Source: Zantedeschia hybrid cultivar (Eukaryota > Streptophyta > Magnoliopsida > Alismatales > Araceae). Taken from it: a stretch of DNA of 64,000 nucleotides. The DNA lies in contig JARZZO010000006.1 in the NCBI GenBank assembly GCA_030544215.1, positions 53,668,501 to 53,732,500 on the forward strand, in the 5' to 3' direction. Under the pieces are notes generated by a model that saw only the letters and a list, made by a program, of their open reading frames with translations, did no database searches and was not told the origin of the DNA. Positions 22,571-33,611 of the stretch are shown in pieces (position 1 is the first letter of the stretch; the number at the start of each line of letters is the position of its first letter). Both the position numbers and the translations under genes were made by a program.

Positions 22571-23225
22571 CGGCCCCGCCCGGTCCAATCGGATCGGGAC
22601 CGGGCGGTTCGGCCCGTTCCTGTGCGTTTCGACCGGCCCGAGCCCTAATCTTCTACCTTTAAACGAACAGAAGCCAGGAACCCTAGGTTCCCTCCCGGCG
22701 GCGCCGCCGCCGAGCTCCGGTCACCCCCGGCCGGTGCCGGCCTGGCGGGCGATGCCCCCCGGCGCTGGCGATGTGCCCAGCGCCGGCGGGGTCGCCGATG
22801 ACCGGCGATGGAGAGCAAAACAAGCCCTGGAAAACCCAAAATCTGATTTTTTACAGGTTTAAAAACCCGAGTTCGGGATCGATTTAAAGCACCTCCAAGG
22901 GCATTCCGGTGCCGATCTCCATGCCCAATGCGAAGTGGTGACTATCACCAAGAGATCTAGGGATTCTTCCGGCCATCCAACGTTTGGGATGCACATACGA
23001 AGCCGCCGAAGTACCCCGGTTCATCATCACATGACGAACTCCGAAAAACCCAAATAAAAATCCGAAAAATACAGAAAAATAACCAAATCGATCGTGATCA
23101 TCATATGAACACTAATCTGTTATTTTTAATCGGATTATACTCAAGAACACGTACAATACGGGTTCTTCACGCATAACGAGAAAACACACAAAACGGTGCC
23201 GTTTTACAACCGAACCAGCGAACCT

Positions 23226-23238
23226 GGCTCTGATACCA
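23226..23238 (-). other. C2 primer-binding site (initiator tRNA-Met)
   Basis: TGGTATCAGAGCC on the minus strand begins one base inside the 5' LTR. Confidence 0.95.
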
Positions 23239-23239
23239 C

Positions 23240-24819
23240 TGTTAGGAATCGCCATGAACGCAGCGGAAATAAAAATTGATTCCATTGTATCGGTTGCTGG
23301 GGTTGTAAAACGGACATTAAAACTAACGCGGGAAGAACAGTTCTTCACCTTTGCGGGGTTTCGAATCTCCCGTGGATGATGCCGACTCGGTAATCGCGCA
23401 CGCGCACGATCTCTGGAGGTATCCACACGAGTTCCCGCAGCAGACGCGATTTCCTCCTCGACTTGAGTGCTCCGACCAGATCTCAGATCCACCATGCGCG
23501 GAGAGAGACAGATCTACTCCGAGAAGAAGAGAGAGAGAGGAGAGAGAGAATCTGGGGAGTAAAATTCGTCCAACTAACCTTTTTACCACTCCCCCTTGGC
23601 CCTCCTTATATAGAAACAAGGATAAGCACAAGAGTTAATCCTCGTGATTATCCAAGAGTTTGGCCTTGGATAATTCTCCATTAAATCTTCATGTTTATCC
23701 TGCAGCTTTTCACAAAAACCCAGATAAGCATGAAATTTAACATCTCTCACCGTCTGACGAGAACTCTTATGTGTGTGACCCTCCAGGCCCATATATCAGT
23801 CCGGTTGCAGGCCCATTAAACTTAGAACTGTTTCTTAAGTTTAATATTTATTAATTAACATTTAAACATCGCATGTTAAATGATTAATTTAATAAACAAG
23901 TAAATTATCATCCGATGATAAATTTACTTGGCCTTCTGATCATGAACAGTACCAAACACTACCTCATGATCCCAGAAGATATAAGGGATACTGATCCCTT
24001 CAATTGAACCTTTCCGTCTGCAGATGCCGCACAGATATAATCCTTCACTCATGCAATGTCCCGATAACGCAAGGGTATGGTTTTATAGTCAAACCCTCTA
24101 TCGCATTATCCAGATGGATTCTAGTACACAGTTAATATCTAGAAAGACATCTCTTTCATTTGACCTTGGCCAGGGATTTCTGTGTACACATCCATGGGAC
24201 ATTCTCTCTCCAGTCTTATACCAAGAGTGAGTGATCCCTTGTTGTTCACTCAATTACCTTCGCAAGCTTTCCACTGTATCTGAAAGACCGATTATGGTGG
24301 ACTTAATGGTTAAAGTCCACGAGTCAGAGAATCAAGATACAATGGTCCACAAACAAGGTATCATTGGTGACTCAGGTCAAAGGACCAACTGTGCTACTGC
24401 AACGATTGAATTCCCTGGTTGACTAATAGGTATAATTACCATCCAGGAATTATTATTTGGGTCTGTTCAGTGAACTCATTCTCTAATGAGCACCCACTTG
24501 TTTGTCTTAGTGTCACCACACGAGTGAATGTGAGATCATTCACCCTCATCATATGAGCAGACATAACTTGTGTCGATCTTATTGGATATTTAATGTCCAT
24601 CTCAAATATCCTATGATCGAGAACTATTTAAGACAATTGCCTTAGGATATTGATCTCACTATCACGATCTCATCATGTTTCAATATCCCATACATTTGTC
24701 TATGGACCTTCATTACGATAGTCGTTTGCGAGAACTATTAAATGAAGAAATAATTTCCTTTATTAATAATCTGAACCAGAATGTACAATGATTGGCTATG
24801 AGGCCACCCAATTCTAACA
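23240..24819 (-). repeat. C2 5' LTR
   Basis: It has the same length (1580 bp) and the same ends as the 3' LTR at 15437. By eye about 11 single-base differences separate the two. The TATA box is at 23604-23613. The matching target duplication AGCTC follows at 24820-24824. Confidence 0.97.
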
Positions 24820-24904
24820 AGCTCCCTATGGAATGCATATTTTGAATGAATGGGATGTAGAAAAAGAGAAGAAAGAGGCTCTTTGGAAGAAGCCCAAAAT
24901 CAGG

Positions 24905-25070
24905 TTTGAATGGCGTCTAGACTAGGTGACGCCTTTCAAAGGGCGTCGCCCTAGTCCGACGTCTTTCAAACCGAAAAAAATATTTTTTTAATAGGGGAAA
25001 ATCAGACTAAATGGTGTCAAGACATGTGAATGCCTTTCAATGGGTGTCCACCATGGTTGACGCCATTCAG
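24905..25070. repeat. Palindromic modules in PMD gene intron
   Basis: Two back-to-back pairs occur. One pair covers 24905-24970 and the other 25007-25070. Arms such as TTTGAATGGCGTC and GACGCCTTTCAAA are close to complementary, and neighbouring modules share their TTTCAA arm. Confidence 0.75.
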
Positions 25071-25616
25071 TTTGAATATTTTATTGACTTTTTTTATTAT
25101 TATTTCTATGTCTACTGACTGACGAAATTTCTTGACTTATTTGCAGGGGACGATGAGGGCCTGTATCCCATGGGATTTGGTGGTCGGGGCATATCGAGGA
25201 TTACCCGATTTTCAGAGAAAATCGAGCCCTTCTAGCTCGATTTAGTACTCCTTCAAGCGCTCAGGGAGCGTTGGCATGCGAAAAGTAGAGCTTTCCTAAT
25301 GCCCTGGAGACATATGGTCCCCAGCTTAGAGGATGTGGCTAAGATCACTGGCCTGAGGGTAGAGGGCCGGGCGGTAAGCGGGGTGACCTACCCCAATTAC
25401 CGTGGGTTAGCTAAGGCTCTCCTAGGTATAGAAGTCTCCAATCTAGATAGAGAGTCTAGGACCGTCCTCAGGGTAGAGGTAGAGGCTGTCCTAGGTTTAG
25501 TTGAGTCCCGGCGTCGATCTGACGAGACCCGAGAGGAGTTTAGGGGTAGACTAGCTGAGTCCTCTTTCTCTGTCTACTGTAGAGCTCCTAGCCAGGTAGA
25601 GGAAGTAGATAGATAG

Positions 25617-25904
25617 TTGAGAGTTTTCTTAGTTCTCTTTTTTGGTCGGTTGCTCTTCGGCACAAAGGGAAACCATATTCATTGTAGGTTCCTCTTTTTG
25701 TTAGATGATCTAGAGAGTCTCCATGAGTATGCCTAGGGTGCGACCCTCCTGGCCCACCTCTTCGCCAATCTTTCCGTGGTCACGCCAGACCGCGAGACCA
25801 CCGTTAGCAGCTTCTCGTCATTTCTCCATGTAGACATTATTTTAATCATTTGTTTATACAATGCAATGCAATGATGCTTTCTAATCCATATGTTCATGTG
25901 TGCA
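25617..25904 (+). other. Probable intron or degenerate coding stretch of the PMD gene
   Basis: Lying between two recognisable exons, this stretch shows no clear domain. A GC-balanced part near 25700-25800 may be a decayed exon, and an acceptor GTGTGCAG precedes 25905. Confidence 0.4.
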
Positions 25905-27360
25905 GGTTTGGAGCTACCACTACTTCCTGCTCGGCCGAGCGCAGATAGTGAGACTGGGCGCTGTCTCGTTGGCTCGCCGCTGGCAGCCAGTTGTGGATAC
26001 TACCCCACAGCACCACCAGGTGACGGCCCTCCGCCGTCAATTCTTAGATTACCCAGAGCTCTTGGTAAGTTATTTAATTGTTTATTTTTATTGAATGCAA
26101 TGTTTCATTTATTAAATGCAATTTATTTATATGAATGCATCTAACCTGTATGCAGGTGATCTAGCGCCCGTATCTGGGCATGGGCGAGGAGGGCCAGCCG
26201 TGGGTGACGGCTGGTCGGAGGAGGTTCGGGAGACAGATGTGGCTGCACTGCCTCAACGAGATCGAGCCCTTCCGCCTCCAGCTCGTGATGAGGACGCTAT
26301 GCCTCCACCAAGAATGGGTAGATGAGGAGGTCCCGAAGGGAGTTGGACGGAGCATGAGAGGTAAGTAGGCCCTCAAAGATTTGCGAGTAAAATTCCCTGA
26401 GCAATATGAAGATTGGCACCGTCGAGGGGTGCGAGTGGAGTCCCAAGCGGAGAGTAGCGAGGCCTACCTCCAACAGTATCAGGCCCACTATGCTGATCAA
26501 GTACGGCTCCTCCGTCCGCTCGATATAAGTATGCATTTATGCTTCTTTCATTTTATTATTATCTTTATTTATGTTTTTGAATGAATGTATGTATGTAATG
26601 TTATGCAGGATGTGCGTGATGCTGTGATCATTGACCTCTGTGCCCGCTTACAAGATGCGGAGGCCCAGCTAGAACAAGTTCAGCAAGAACTCTTCGACCT
26701 GGTATGCATGCATGTGTATGAATGTGAAGGATTATTTTGATTATTTGTTTTGACGATTAGCCATTGACGGTCATTCTTTTGGTGCAGCGAGCCGTCTATA
26801 CCCATACAGCTCCTCCTCCCTTCTCTGCCGACGCTTCGTCATCCTCGGCTGTTCACGAGGCCGTCCTCGCTGATCTTCAGGGTCAGCTTGCCTCCGTCAT
26901 CCACTGAGCCTCTCTTGTGGAAGAGGATCGGGCCGTTCGGGTAAGTTCCAATCCTTTTGACTTGAATTTGATATTGATTGCTTGGTTATCTTGAACTGAC
27001 AATATCTTCCCTGGCAGGTTGCTGAGTTTCAGGAAGCCCTTCAGAGGGCTGAGATCGACGCAACTCGGGTCCGTAAGCTCGAGGAGCAGGTGGCCCGTCT
27101 CTTCACTGGGGATCTTCCTTGGGAGTTTTCACGCCTCCAGTCTCGGCTGGAGTTCATCGCCGAAGAGCGAGAGTGGGAACAGCAGGCGCGGCAGAGACTA
27201 GATGCAGAGATGTCCTCTCTCCGGGTCTAGCTGGGTATTGCCGAGCATGAGCGTTGGAGTGTCGAGAAGCGATACAGACGTGCTCGGCAGCGTGCTCAGG
27301 AGCGCAAGCAGGCGAGCGCTTTCACAGCTAGTGTGGCCATTTCCTCTGGTTAGGCTGGCC

Positions 27361-28904
27361 TGAGTGTCATGGCTCTACCGTCGCCGCCTTCCAGAGCTCC
27401 AGCACCAGATGCCCAAGATGAAGCCCAGAGCCAGTTCGACGAGGGGGCTAGGGAGAGTCAGCTTGACGGCTGTTTATGTACTTTTCCTTTTCTTCTGTGA
27501 ATCCTGTACAAAACACTTCTTGATATATATATATGAAACTTTTGCCTTCAGTTTCGTGCCTTATGTTGTCGATTTACATTCTTGTGCCCTGTATATGACT
27601 TAGCAAACAAGATAAGTATCTGTTTAGACTTAGCCCCTTGCCCAGTTAAATAACCGGCTACTTGATCTTATCCTTGGGAGAAGGGTCAAGCGGCACAGCC
27701 TTTATTAACAAAGGTGATGATAATAATTGAACTGAAGGAAATAACGGAGTAAGATGCAACATACAAGCATGCATATGCTTGCTGAAAATAAAGGAATGAA
27801 GCACACCAAATTTTACAAGCAGATGCTAATTGAAATATTTTTTATTTTTGAAATATTCATTTTGTTTGGGTTTTGGAACATATATATTTTTTTTGGATTT
27901 TGACATATCTATTTTTTTGGATTTTCGAAATATCTATTTTTTTGGGGTTTTAAGATATGTACCTTTTTTTGGATTTTGGAATATCTATCTTTTTTTGGAT
28001 TTTTGAAATATCTATTTTTTTGGGTTTTGAGATATATACCTTTTTTTTGGATTTTGGAATATCTATTTTTTTGGATTTTGGATACATTTTTTTTTTTTTT
28101 TTATTTTGAGATATGCACTACTTTTTCTTTTTTTTTTTGAAGTATCTATTTTTTTGGATTTTGGAAGTAATGTGCAAACTAAAAGACCAGCATGGTACTC
28201 AGATCAAAAGATCATATTTATTTATTAACTTAATTCCTAAATTGTTCTTCAATAATCTAACTTAGACTCATCATGCTTGTTCTTGTGTTTTCATTCGTGA
28301 TCCCATTCGATGCTTTGACCCTTAGTCAATCTAGGTTATTCCTTAAGCTTGGAGTACACCTCTTCAGGAAGAAGGGAAGAATTTGTTTAGAAAACCTACG
28401 AGAAGGTTTCGGAGACACAAAAAGATGTCCCTTTCTTACCCAAATATATGTTGGGGTTCGGTCATTTTCTTTCCGGGATATTTATCGACCTTGCGTTCCC
28501 TTTTATTTTACTTCATGGCCTTGGCGTAACATTTGTAGTGTAATGGCCTTTTGATTTGATATTGACTTTTGCCTTTTGCTTTTGCTTTTCTTTTTCTTGG
28601 GACAGATCTCTCCCTTTTTTTTTTTTATGACGACCTCCTACTAAGATGGCGGGTATTCTGGGTAGTCTATTTTAAGCCTCGTTCCGACATCGTGGGCCGA
28701 TTGTAAAAAAAAGAATTTTTGTTTAAAAAGAATGATTTGCACTTTACGCCCTCAGTCAAGCTTTTGGTATTCCTTTGGACTTTACATCTCTTGTTACTCA
28801 CGAATCAAACGTGTCAGTATGTGTAGTAATATGTCTGAATTAAATTATCCAAACTGATAAGGGAATTTGAGTTTCTAAATTTTCTGATTCCACTGGTCTT
28901 TGCA
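27361..28904. other. T-A non-coding region between the PMD gene and integrase
   Basis: No coding sequence was recognised. The part from 27604 aligns with 40822-41940 in T-B. It includes T-rich degenerate tandem repeats (27835-28165) with units like TATCTATTTTTTTGGATTTT. A short conserved island near 28630-28702 (CTCCTACTAAGATGGCGGG) recurs at 41640-41707. The stretch is probably the 3' untranslated region of pol. Confidence 0.65.
27835..28165. repeat. T-rich degenerate tandem repeats
   Basis: About ten units of roughly 30 bp combine a T run, GGATTTTG and AATATCTA. T-B has a shorter version at about 41055-41190. Confidence 0.8.
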
Positions 28905-30230
28905 CTATGCTGATCGACTCTTTGACCTAGGGTAGTATTTCTTAAGATACAGTCCATTCCAGGGGTGAGTTAATTCTTGCCCTTTTGCATTAACTAGACG
29001 GTAAGTATTACCAGGAAAAGCATGCGATATGACATATGGTCTCTCCCAATTGGGTTGAAGCTTAGAACGCGGACCACTAGGTTTTACAAAGATTCTTTTG
29101 ACGACCATTTCACCAACTTTGAACTTACGTTCAATGACTTTCTTTTGATAAAAACGTGCTAACCTATTTTCATATACTCTTACATGATTAGCAGCTGACC
29201 ATCTTCTCTCGTCTAAGAGTTCCAATTGAGCAAGGAGTGCTGAGCGATGCTCATCAATAGAGAATTTCTTATTCAATTATACTCTTAATGACGGTATGAG
29301 GATCTCGTATGGAACTACTGCCTCCATTCTAAATGTTAAGGAATAAGAAGTCTGCCCAGTGGGCGTGCGGATTGAAGTTCGGTATGCCTATAGAGCCTCA
29401 ACCAATTTTTCTGGCCAGTCTGTCAATTTATTAGACTTGCACGTCTTTTTGATGAACTTTATCAAAGTCTTGTTAGTTGCCTCTGTTTGGCCATTGCCTT
29501 GCAGATAATATCAAGACGAGTGACGCAATGCAATTTTGTACCTGTTGCAAAGGTCTTTCAGCTCTTGTGACACGAACTACAGTCCATTGTCGGTGATGAT
29601 GGTGCTTGGAATTCCAAATCTTATGATGATGTTCTTCATGATGAACATGTAGACGGTTGATGCTTTGACTTCCATATATGCTTCGGCTTCTGCCCACTTG
29701 GTGAAGTATTCCGTTGCCATGAGAATGAAGGACTTCTTCTTCATACCGGAATCAAGATTGCCAAGGGGTCCAATGACATCGAAAGCCCACATGGAGAAAG
29801 GCCATGGGAAGGAAACAAGATGGAATGAAGATGCAGGAGAATGGATCTTGTCGGCGTGAAGTTGACACCTGGCACACCTACGGACATATCCTACACAATC
29901 TTCTTCCATGATTGGCCAATAGAATCCTTGTCTAAGGATCTTCTTTGATAACATTCCATTAACATGGCCACCACAAACTCTAGCATGAGCTCCTTCCATG
30001 ATCTTCCAAAGTTCATCCTCATCTAAGCATCTCGAGAAAACTCCATCAAAACCTCGTTTGTATAATGCTCCTCCAACTATGGTGTATCTTTGAGCAACTC
30101 TCCTCATAGACCTTTTCTCCTTAGCTGTGGCTACTTTAGGATATGATTGATCTTCACAATATTTAGCAATTTCGTAGTACCATGGTTTCTCTTCATCATT
30201 CATCTCTTCTTGTAATTCCAATAACATTAT
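28905..30230 (-). pseudogene. pol: T-A pol, integrase
   Basis: The zinc domain has the HHCC pattern (GAHARVCGGH then CVGYVRRCARC) near 29860-29990. The core shows WAFDVIGPL and ITDNG aspartates and an NGQ-x-EATNK glutamate near 29500. The C-terminal part (28905-29276) has ERKFKVGEMVVKR and ends at LKKYY. Stops near 29577, 29540 and 29280 break it. Integrase inserts the DNA copy. It follows the second RNase H, as in Tat elements. Confidence 0.9.
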
Positions 30231-30233
30231 CTC

Positions 30234-30840
30234 TCACCTTTCCATAATATCTCCATCTTTGACCTTCTTCAACAGCTTCTCCTTAGTCTTAAGGAATGAA
30301 GGGTCTTTCACGGCAGGTGAGAGATGCCTATGAACAATGATCGACTCGTATTGTTTGCTGATTGGAAAATCGAGGGATGATGCAAGGGACGCTAGAGCGT
30401 CAGCTAAGATGTTCTGATTTCGAGGAACATGGATGAAGATCAATTTAGTGAAAAGCTTAGCATAAGTAGAAGTAAGTTCTTGATAAGGCTTGAGCTTAGG
30501 ATCAAGAGTCCGATATTTGGTTGGCACCTGGCAAAGAATCAATTGGCTATCACCTACAATTCTAAGTTTGGTGGCACCATAGAGATGAGCAACCTCGAGG
30601 CCAGCAAGGAGGGCCTCGTATTCAACTATATTGTTAGTGACTAGAAAGTCAAGCTGAAAGGCTTATGGAATGGTGACACCTTCAGGTGACAACAGAACAA
30701 TGCCGATACCCTTACCGTGGGAATTCAGAGCTCCGTCAAAATCCAGAGTCCACATATCATCTTTGATTCTGTCTATGGACATCAATTCCACATTCGGAAA
30801 CTCCGATCGGACTGGATCAAAACGAGGAAGGGGATAATGA
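30234..30840 (-). pseudogene. pol: T-A pol, archaeal-type second RNase H
   Basis: This domain lies between the RT-linked RNase H and integrase. Residues like FDGALNS, AEYEALLAGLE, VGDSQL and ADALASLAS are those of the extra RNase H (aRNH) that marks the Tat clade. The same domain in T-B is cleaner at 43483-43809. Stops and frame changes break it, for example around 30540 and 30663. Confidence 0.8.
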
Positions 30841-32258
30841 GCAAAGTGTTATGCGATGGCATAGCCTTTAATTGCTTTTTGTTGAACGTAAGTGATAGCA
30901 AATTGGGATAGAAAGCTCTACCATCGTGCTAACTTATCAGTAAGGACAGATTTTTCAAGGAGAAACTTGATCGGATTCATCCTAGCGATGAGATGAACTT
31001 CATGGGCTAGAAAGTAATGCTTCAATTTCTGAACCACCCATACAAGTGTTGCACATATTTTCTCCATCGTTGTGTATCTTTGTTCCGCGGGGTTGAAAAG
31101 TTTAGAGAGATAGTAGGCTCCCCTCTCCTTTCCTTCTTCATCCTCTTGTGCTAGGACAACCCCCACCGCATCATCCATGACAGAATATGTATAGAATCAA
31201 AGATTTGCCCGGAGATGGTGGTCTCAAGACAGGAGGACTTGCTATAATTCTTCAATCCATCAAATACCTCATTACACTTATCGTCCCAATCGAATTTGAC
31301 TCCCGGCTTGGTAAGCTCGTAAAACGACTTACACCTTTGTAAGAGCTGGGAGACAAATCGGCGAATAAACTGCAACCACCCGATCAACCCTCTTAACTCT
31401 TTCAAGTTCTTGGGAGATGGCATTTCTCTAATAGCCTTTGCCTTGTTGGGATCGATCTTAATTACCCGTTTACTGACAATGAATCCAAGTAATTTCTCTG
31501 AGGATACCCCGAATACACATTTCTTGGGGTTCATCTTCAACTGATATTCTCTTGATCTTTCTAACACTCTTGCCAAAACTTTGGCATGCTCAGCCTTAGT
31601 TTTAGATTTCACTAACAAGTCATCTACGTACACTTTTAAATCTATATGCATCATGTCATGGAATATTGCCATCATAGACCTCTGATAAGTGGCTCCAACG
31701 TTCTTTAATCCAAAAGGCATCACGACATAGCAATATATTCCCCAAGGTGTAGTGAATGATGCCTTTTCTTAATCTTCTTCTGCCAATTTGATTTAATTAT
31801 ATCCTGAGAATTCATCCATAAATGATAAAGTTTCATAGCCAGCTATATTATCGATGAGTACATCAATGTGAGGCAGTGGAAAGTCATCTTTAGGACATGT
31901 CCGGTTCAAATCTCAAAACTCAATGCAGATTCTGACCTTCCCATCTTTTTTCATAACCGGGACTATGTTGACCTTCCCATCCATTGTGGATAGAGGATAA
32001 ATCTAATAAACTTGTCTTTAAGTAGCTTATCGACCTCTTCCTTCATCTTCAAAGCCATTTGTGGGTTGAATCGTCTTAACTTCTGCTTAACCAGACAAGC
32101 TCCATCCTTTAATGTCAATCGATGTTCCACTAGTGATGAGTCTAGCCCCGGCATCTCCTCATAACTCCAGGCGAAAGTGTCCTTATAATCCCTGAGAACT
32201 TAGACCACTGCCTTCTCATCCATTTCAGAAAGATTTTTACTAACGAGGACAACCTTAG
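30841..32258 (-). pseudogene. pol: T-A pol, reverse transcriptase and RNase H, cut off by A1
   Basis: The frame from PGLDSSLVEHRLTLK (near 32150) starts the RT. The catalytic motif YVDDLLVKSK is near 31600-31640. The RT-linked RNase H (YYLSKLFNPAEQRYTTMEK, LARW) ends near 30918. Stops lie around 31960 and 31770, and a frame change near 31180. The 5' side stops at 32258, where the A1 LTR begins; the shared phrase GAGGACAACCTTAG continues as protease-RT linker only in T-B (45241). Confidence 0.9.
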
Positions 32259-32945
32259 TGATAGCTTAAGATTGTGTCGTTAAAAATCAAAGCTAACAAT
32301 CTAAATTAATCGGCTCATTCAAATTAAACTTTAACAACAGCAATGGTGAGTCCGAGTCGAATCCATAGGGAAATAGATTTTTAAAGTTGAAAACCTTAGA
32401 TTTTTTTAGAGGAAAAAAAGAGAAGAAAGAAGATGGAGCATGATAATTTAATAAACAACAATTAAAACTAATCGGACTTACTATGAACTCACAAAAGGAG
32501 CACCCATAAACAAGAATAATCAGACCATCTATTGAACTAAGACTACATCTAAAATACTAATTAAAAGTAGAATATAAAGTTTGAGTAATGTTAACAAAAG
32601 AAAAAATAAAAGTTGTAAAACAAAAAGAGGGAGAAAAGATAACTTCTTTCAAAGGAGCTACTGTCATTCGTTCACAGAAATATATGAAATTTTATAGAGA
32701 CATTGCAAATGAAAAAATAATATGACTTTTATAAGAAAACGTTTACATAAAATATTCGAAATATAGTGTAACATGGAGAACTCAAAAACTAGAGAGAGAG
32801 GCGATGGAGAGAGAAAACTGGTGCTTGCAGCCGTCGTCACCCTTCGCGTGGATCCTTGGCCGTCCTAGACTCCTTCTAGTAGTCAGTTGCAGTACCTTGA
32901 GTCCACTTCTTGCCCTTGACAGCCGCCGGTTTGAGAGAGATGTAG

Positions 32946-32961
32946 AGAGAGAGAGAGAGCG

Positions 32962-33002
<41 letters not shown>

Positions 33003-33020
33003 CTAGAGAGAGAGAAAGAG
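32946..33020. repeat. GA microsatellite in A1 LTR
   Basis: The stretch is nearly pure GAGAGA with a few GAGC interruptions and continues as GA-rich DNA to about 33110. Confidence 0.95.
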
Positions 33021-33280
33021 TGCTACAGTAGGGAGAAAAAGTGAGGGAGAAAGGGGAGAGAAGGCAAGAGGGAAAAGAAAAGTAGGGGGGGAGGCGGAAG
33101 GAAGGAGATACTTTTTAAAAAGGGAGAGAGAATTTTTAAAATAAAGAAAGGAAGAAAGTAGATGGCGGCTGACTCCTCTTTTTCTCTTCTTGGGTAAGAA
33201 TTAGGGCAACCATTTAGGATAACAAAAGACCCTTTTGCCCCCGCTTTAGTATTTTTGCCAAAATAAAGTCGATTTAACTG

Positions 33281-33340
33281 GGATTCGAACTTCTGTCCTT
33301 CCCACAAACGACTAGAAACTTAGCCAATTACACTACATCT
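33281..33340 (-). other. tRNA-like segment in A1 LTR
   Basis: The minus strand reads TAGTGTAATTGG (33324-33335), like a pol III A box, and AGTTCGAATCC (33281-33291), like a B box. They are 44 bases apart start to start, as in tRNAs. The arms do not pair well, so it would be a relic, not a working tRNA. It may be coincidence. Confidence 0.35.
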
Positions 33341-33611
33341 TCTTCATGTCCTGTTCACATAAAATAAATGTAAATTAGGATATTATCATAAATAGAATTA
33401 CATTTATACTTAAATAAATTGATTTCTCACGGTTTTGCTGAGAAAACCGCAAATGCATAAAATGATGATGTTTTTAACTCAGAATTTGACGAAATTGGTA
33501 CCGTTGGAATCGGTAGGAAGTTGTCTATCATTTCATGCTATTTTAAACATCATAAACATAAATATAGTGCATGCATTTGTTCTTTTAATAATAGAAAATA
33601 CTAACTTATCA

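Larger units (their letters stand above)
20821..23225 (-). other. C2 5' leader (about 2.4 kb)
   Basis: The leader lies between primer site and gag. Next to gag are four stem-loops (20994-21309). Then come AT-rich DNA with imperfect hairpins (about 21960-22330, for example AGTTTAAAA/TTTTAAACT), a GC-rich block with repeated CCCTGG hairpins (22455-22565), and a further GC-rich stretch to the primer. The small reading frames in the GC-rich block have no known domain and are not counted as genes. Confidence 0.75.
15437..24819 (-). mobile_element. C2: complete Ty1/copia retrotransposon
   Basis: This 9383-bp element has two 1580-bp LTRs, an initiator tRNA-Met primer site, a polypurine tract and an exact 5-bp target duplication. 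By eye the LTRs differ at about 11 bases (near 0.7 percent), so insertion is recent. The polyprotein has two in-frame stops and a deletion of about 140 bp in reverse transcriptase, so the copy cannot move on its own. The gag is of the UBN2 type. It lies in the presumed intron of the antisense PMD gene of T-A. Confidence 0.97.
24820..27360 (+). pseudogene. Plant mobile domain (PMD) gene with coiled-coil tail, antisense within T-A
   Basis: Exons with good plant splice signals can be followed on the plus strand. An exon after TTTGCAG near 25146 holds the PMD block: LQALRERWH, then MPWRHMVPSLEDVAKITGLRVEG at about 25299. Exons follow at about 25905-26066, 26158-26361, 26610-26700, 26788-26940 and 27019-27230, several ending before GTAAGT or GTATGC. 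The later exons encode glutamate- and arginine-rich coiled coil. A frameshift near 25230 and stops (for example near 26163, 26906 and 27228) make it a probable pseudogene. PMD proteins occur both as host genes (MAIN/MAIL) and in transposons; here it is transposon-borne. Confidence 0.65.
10349..32258 (-). mobile_element. T-A: large Tat-lineage Ty3/gypsy element with antisense genes, interrupted
   Basis: The element runs on the minus strand from pol (right) to its 3' LTR (left). The pol gene has a reverse transcriptase with its own RNase H, a second archaeal-type RNase H and then integrase, the order typical of the Tat clade (Ogre, Retand, Grande). Between integrase and the 3' LTR lie about 8 kb of extra DNA (not counting C2) with two plus-strand PMD-type genes. 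C2 sits inside this part. On the right A1 replaces the rest of pol, gag and the 5' LTR. That all these parts belong to one element is inferred from flank order and shared palindromic modules. Confidence 0.75.
32259..33611 (-). repeat. A1 3' LTR (1353 bp)
   Basis: On the minus strand it starts TGATAAGTTAG after a polypurine tract (TTGGGGAGTG) and ends GCTATCA. The termini are inverted (TGATA/TATCA). The CCCTATGGATTCGAC phrase near 32360-32380 is common near the end of Athila LTRs. The second copy is missing, so the left limit rests on the TG/CA rule and the end of T-A homology. Confidence 0.8.

Noticed and set aside
27835..28165. Satellite DNA or centromere repeat
   Set aside because: T-rich, degenerate, short, and present at the same place in T-B; it is part of the element.
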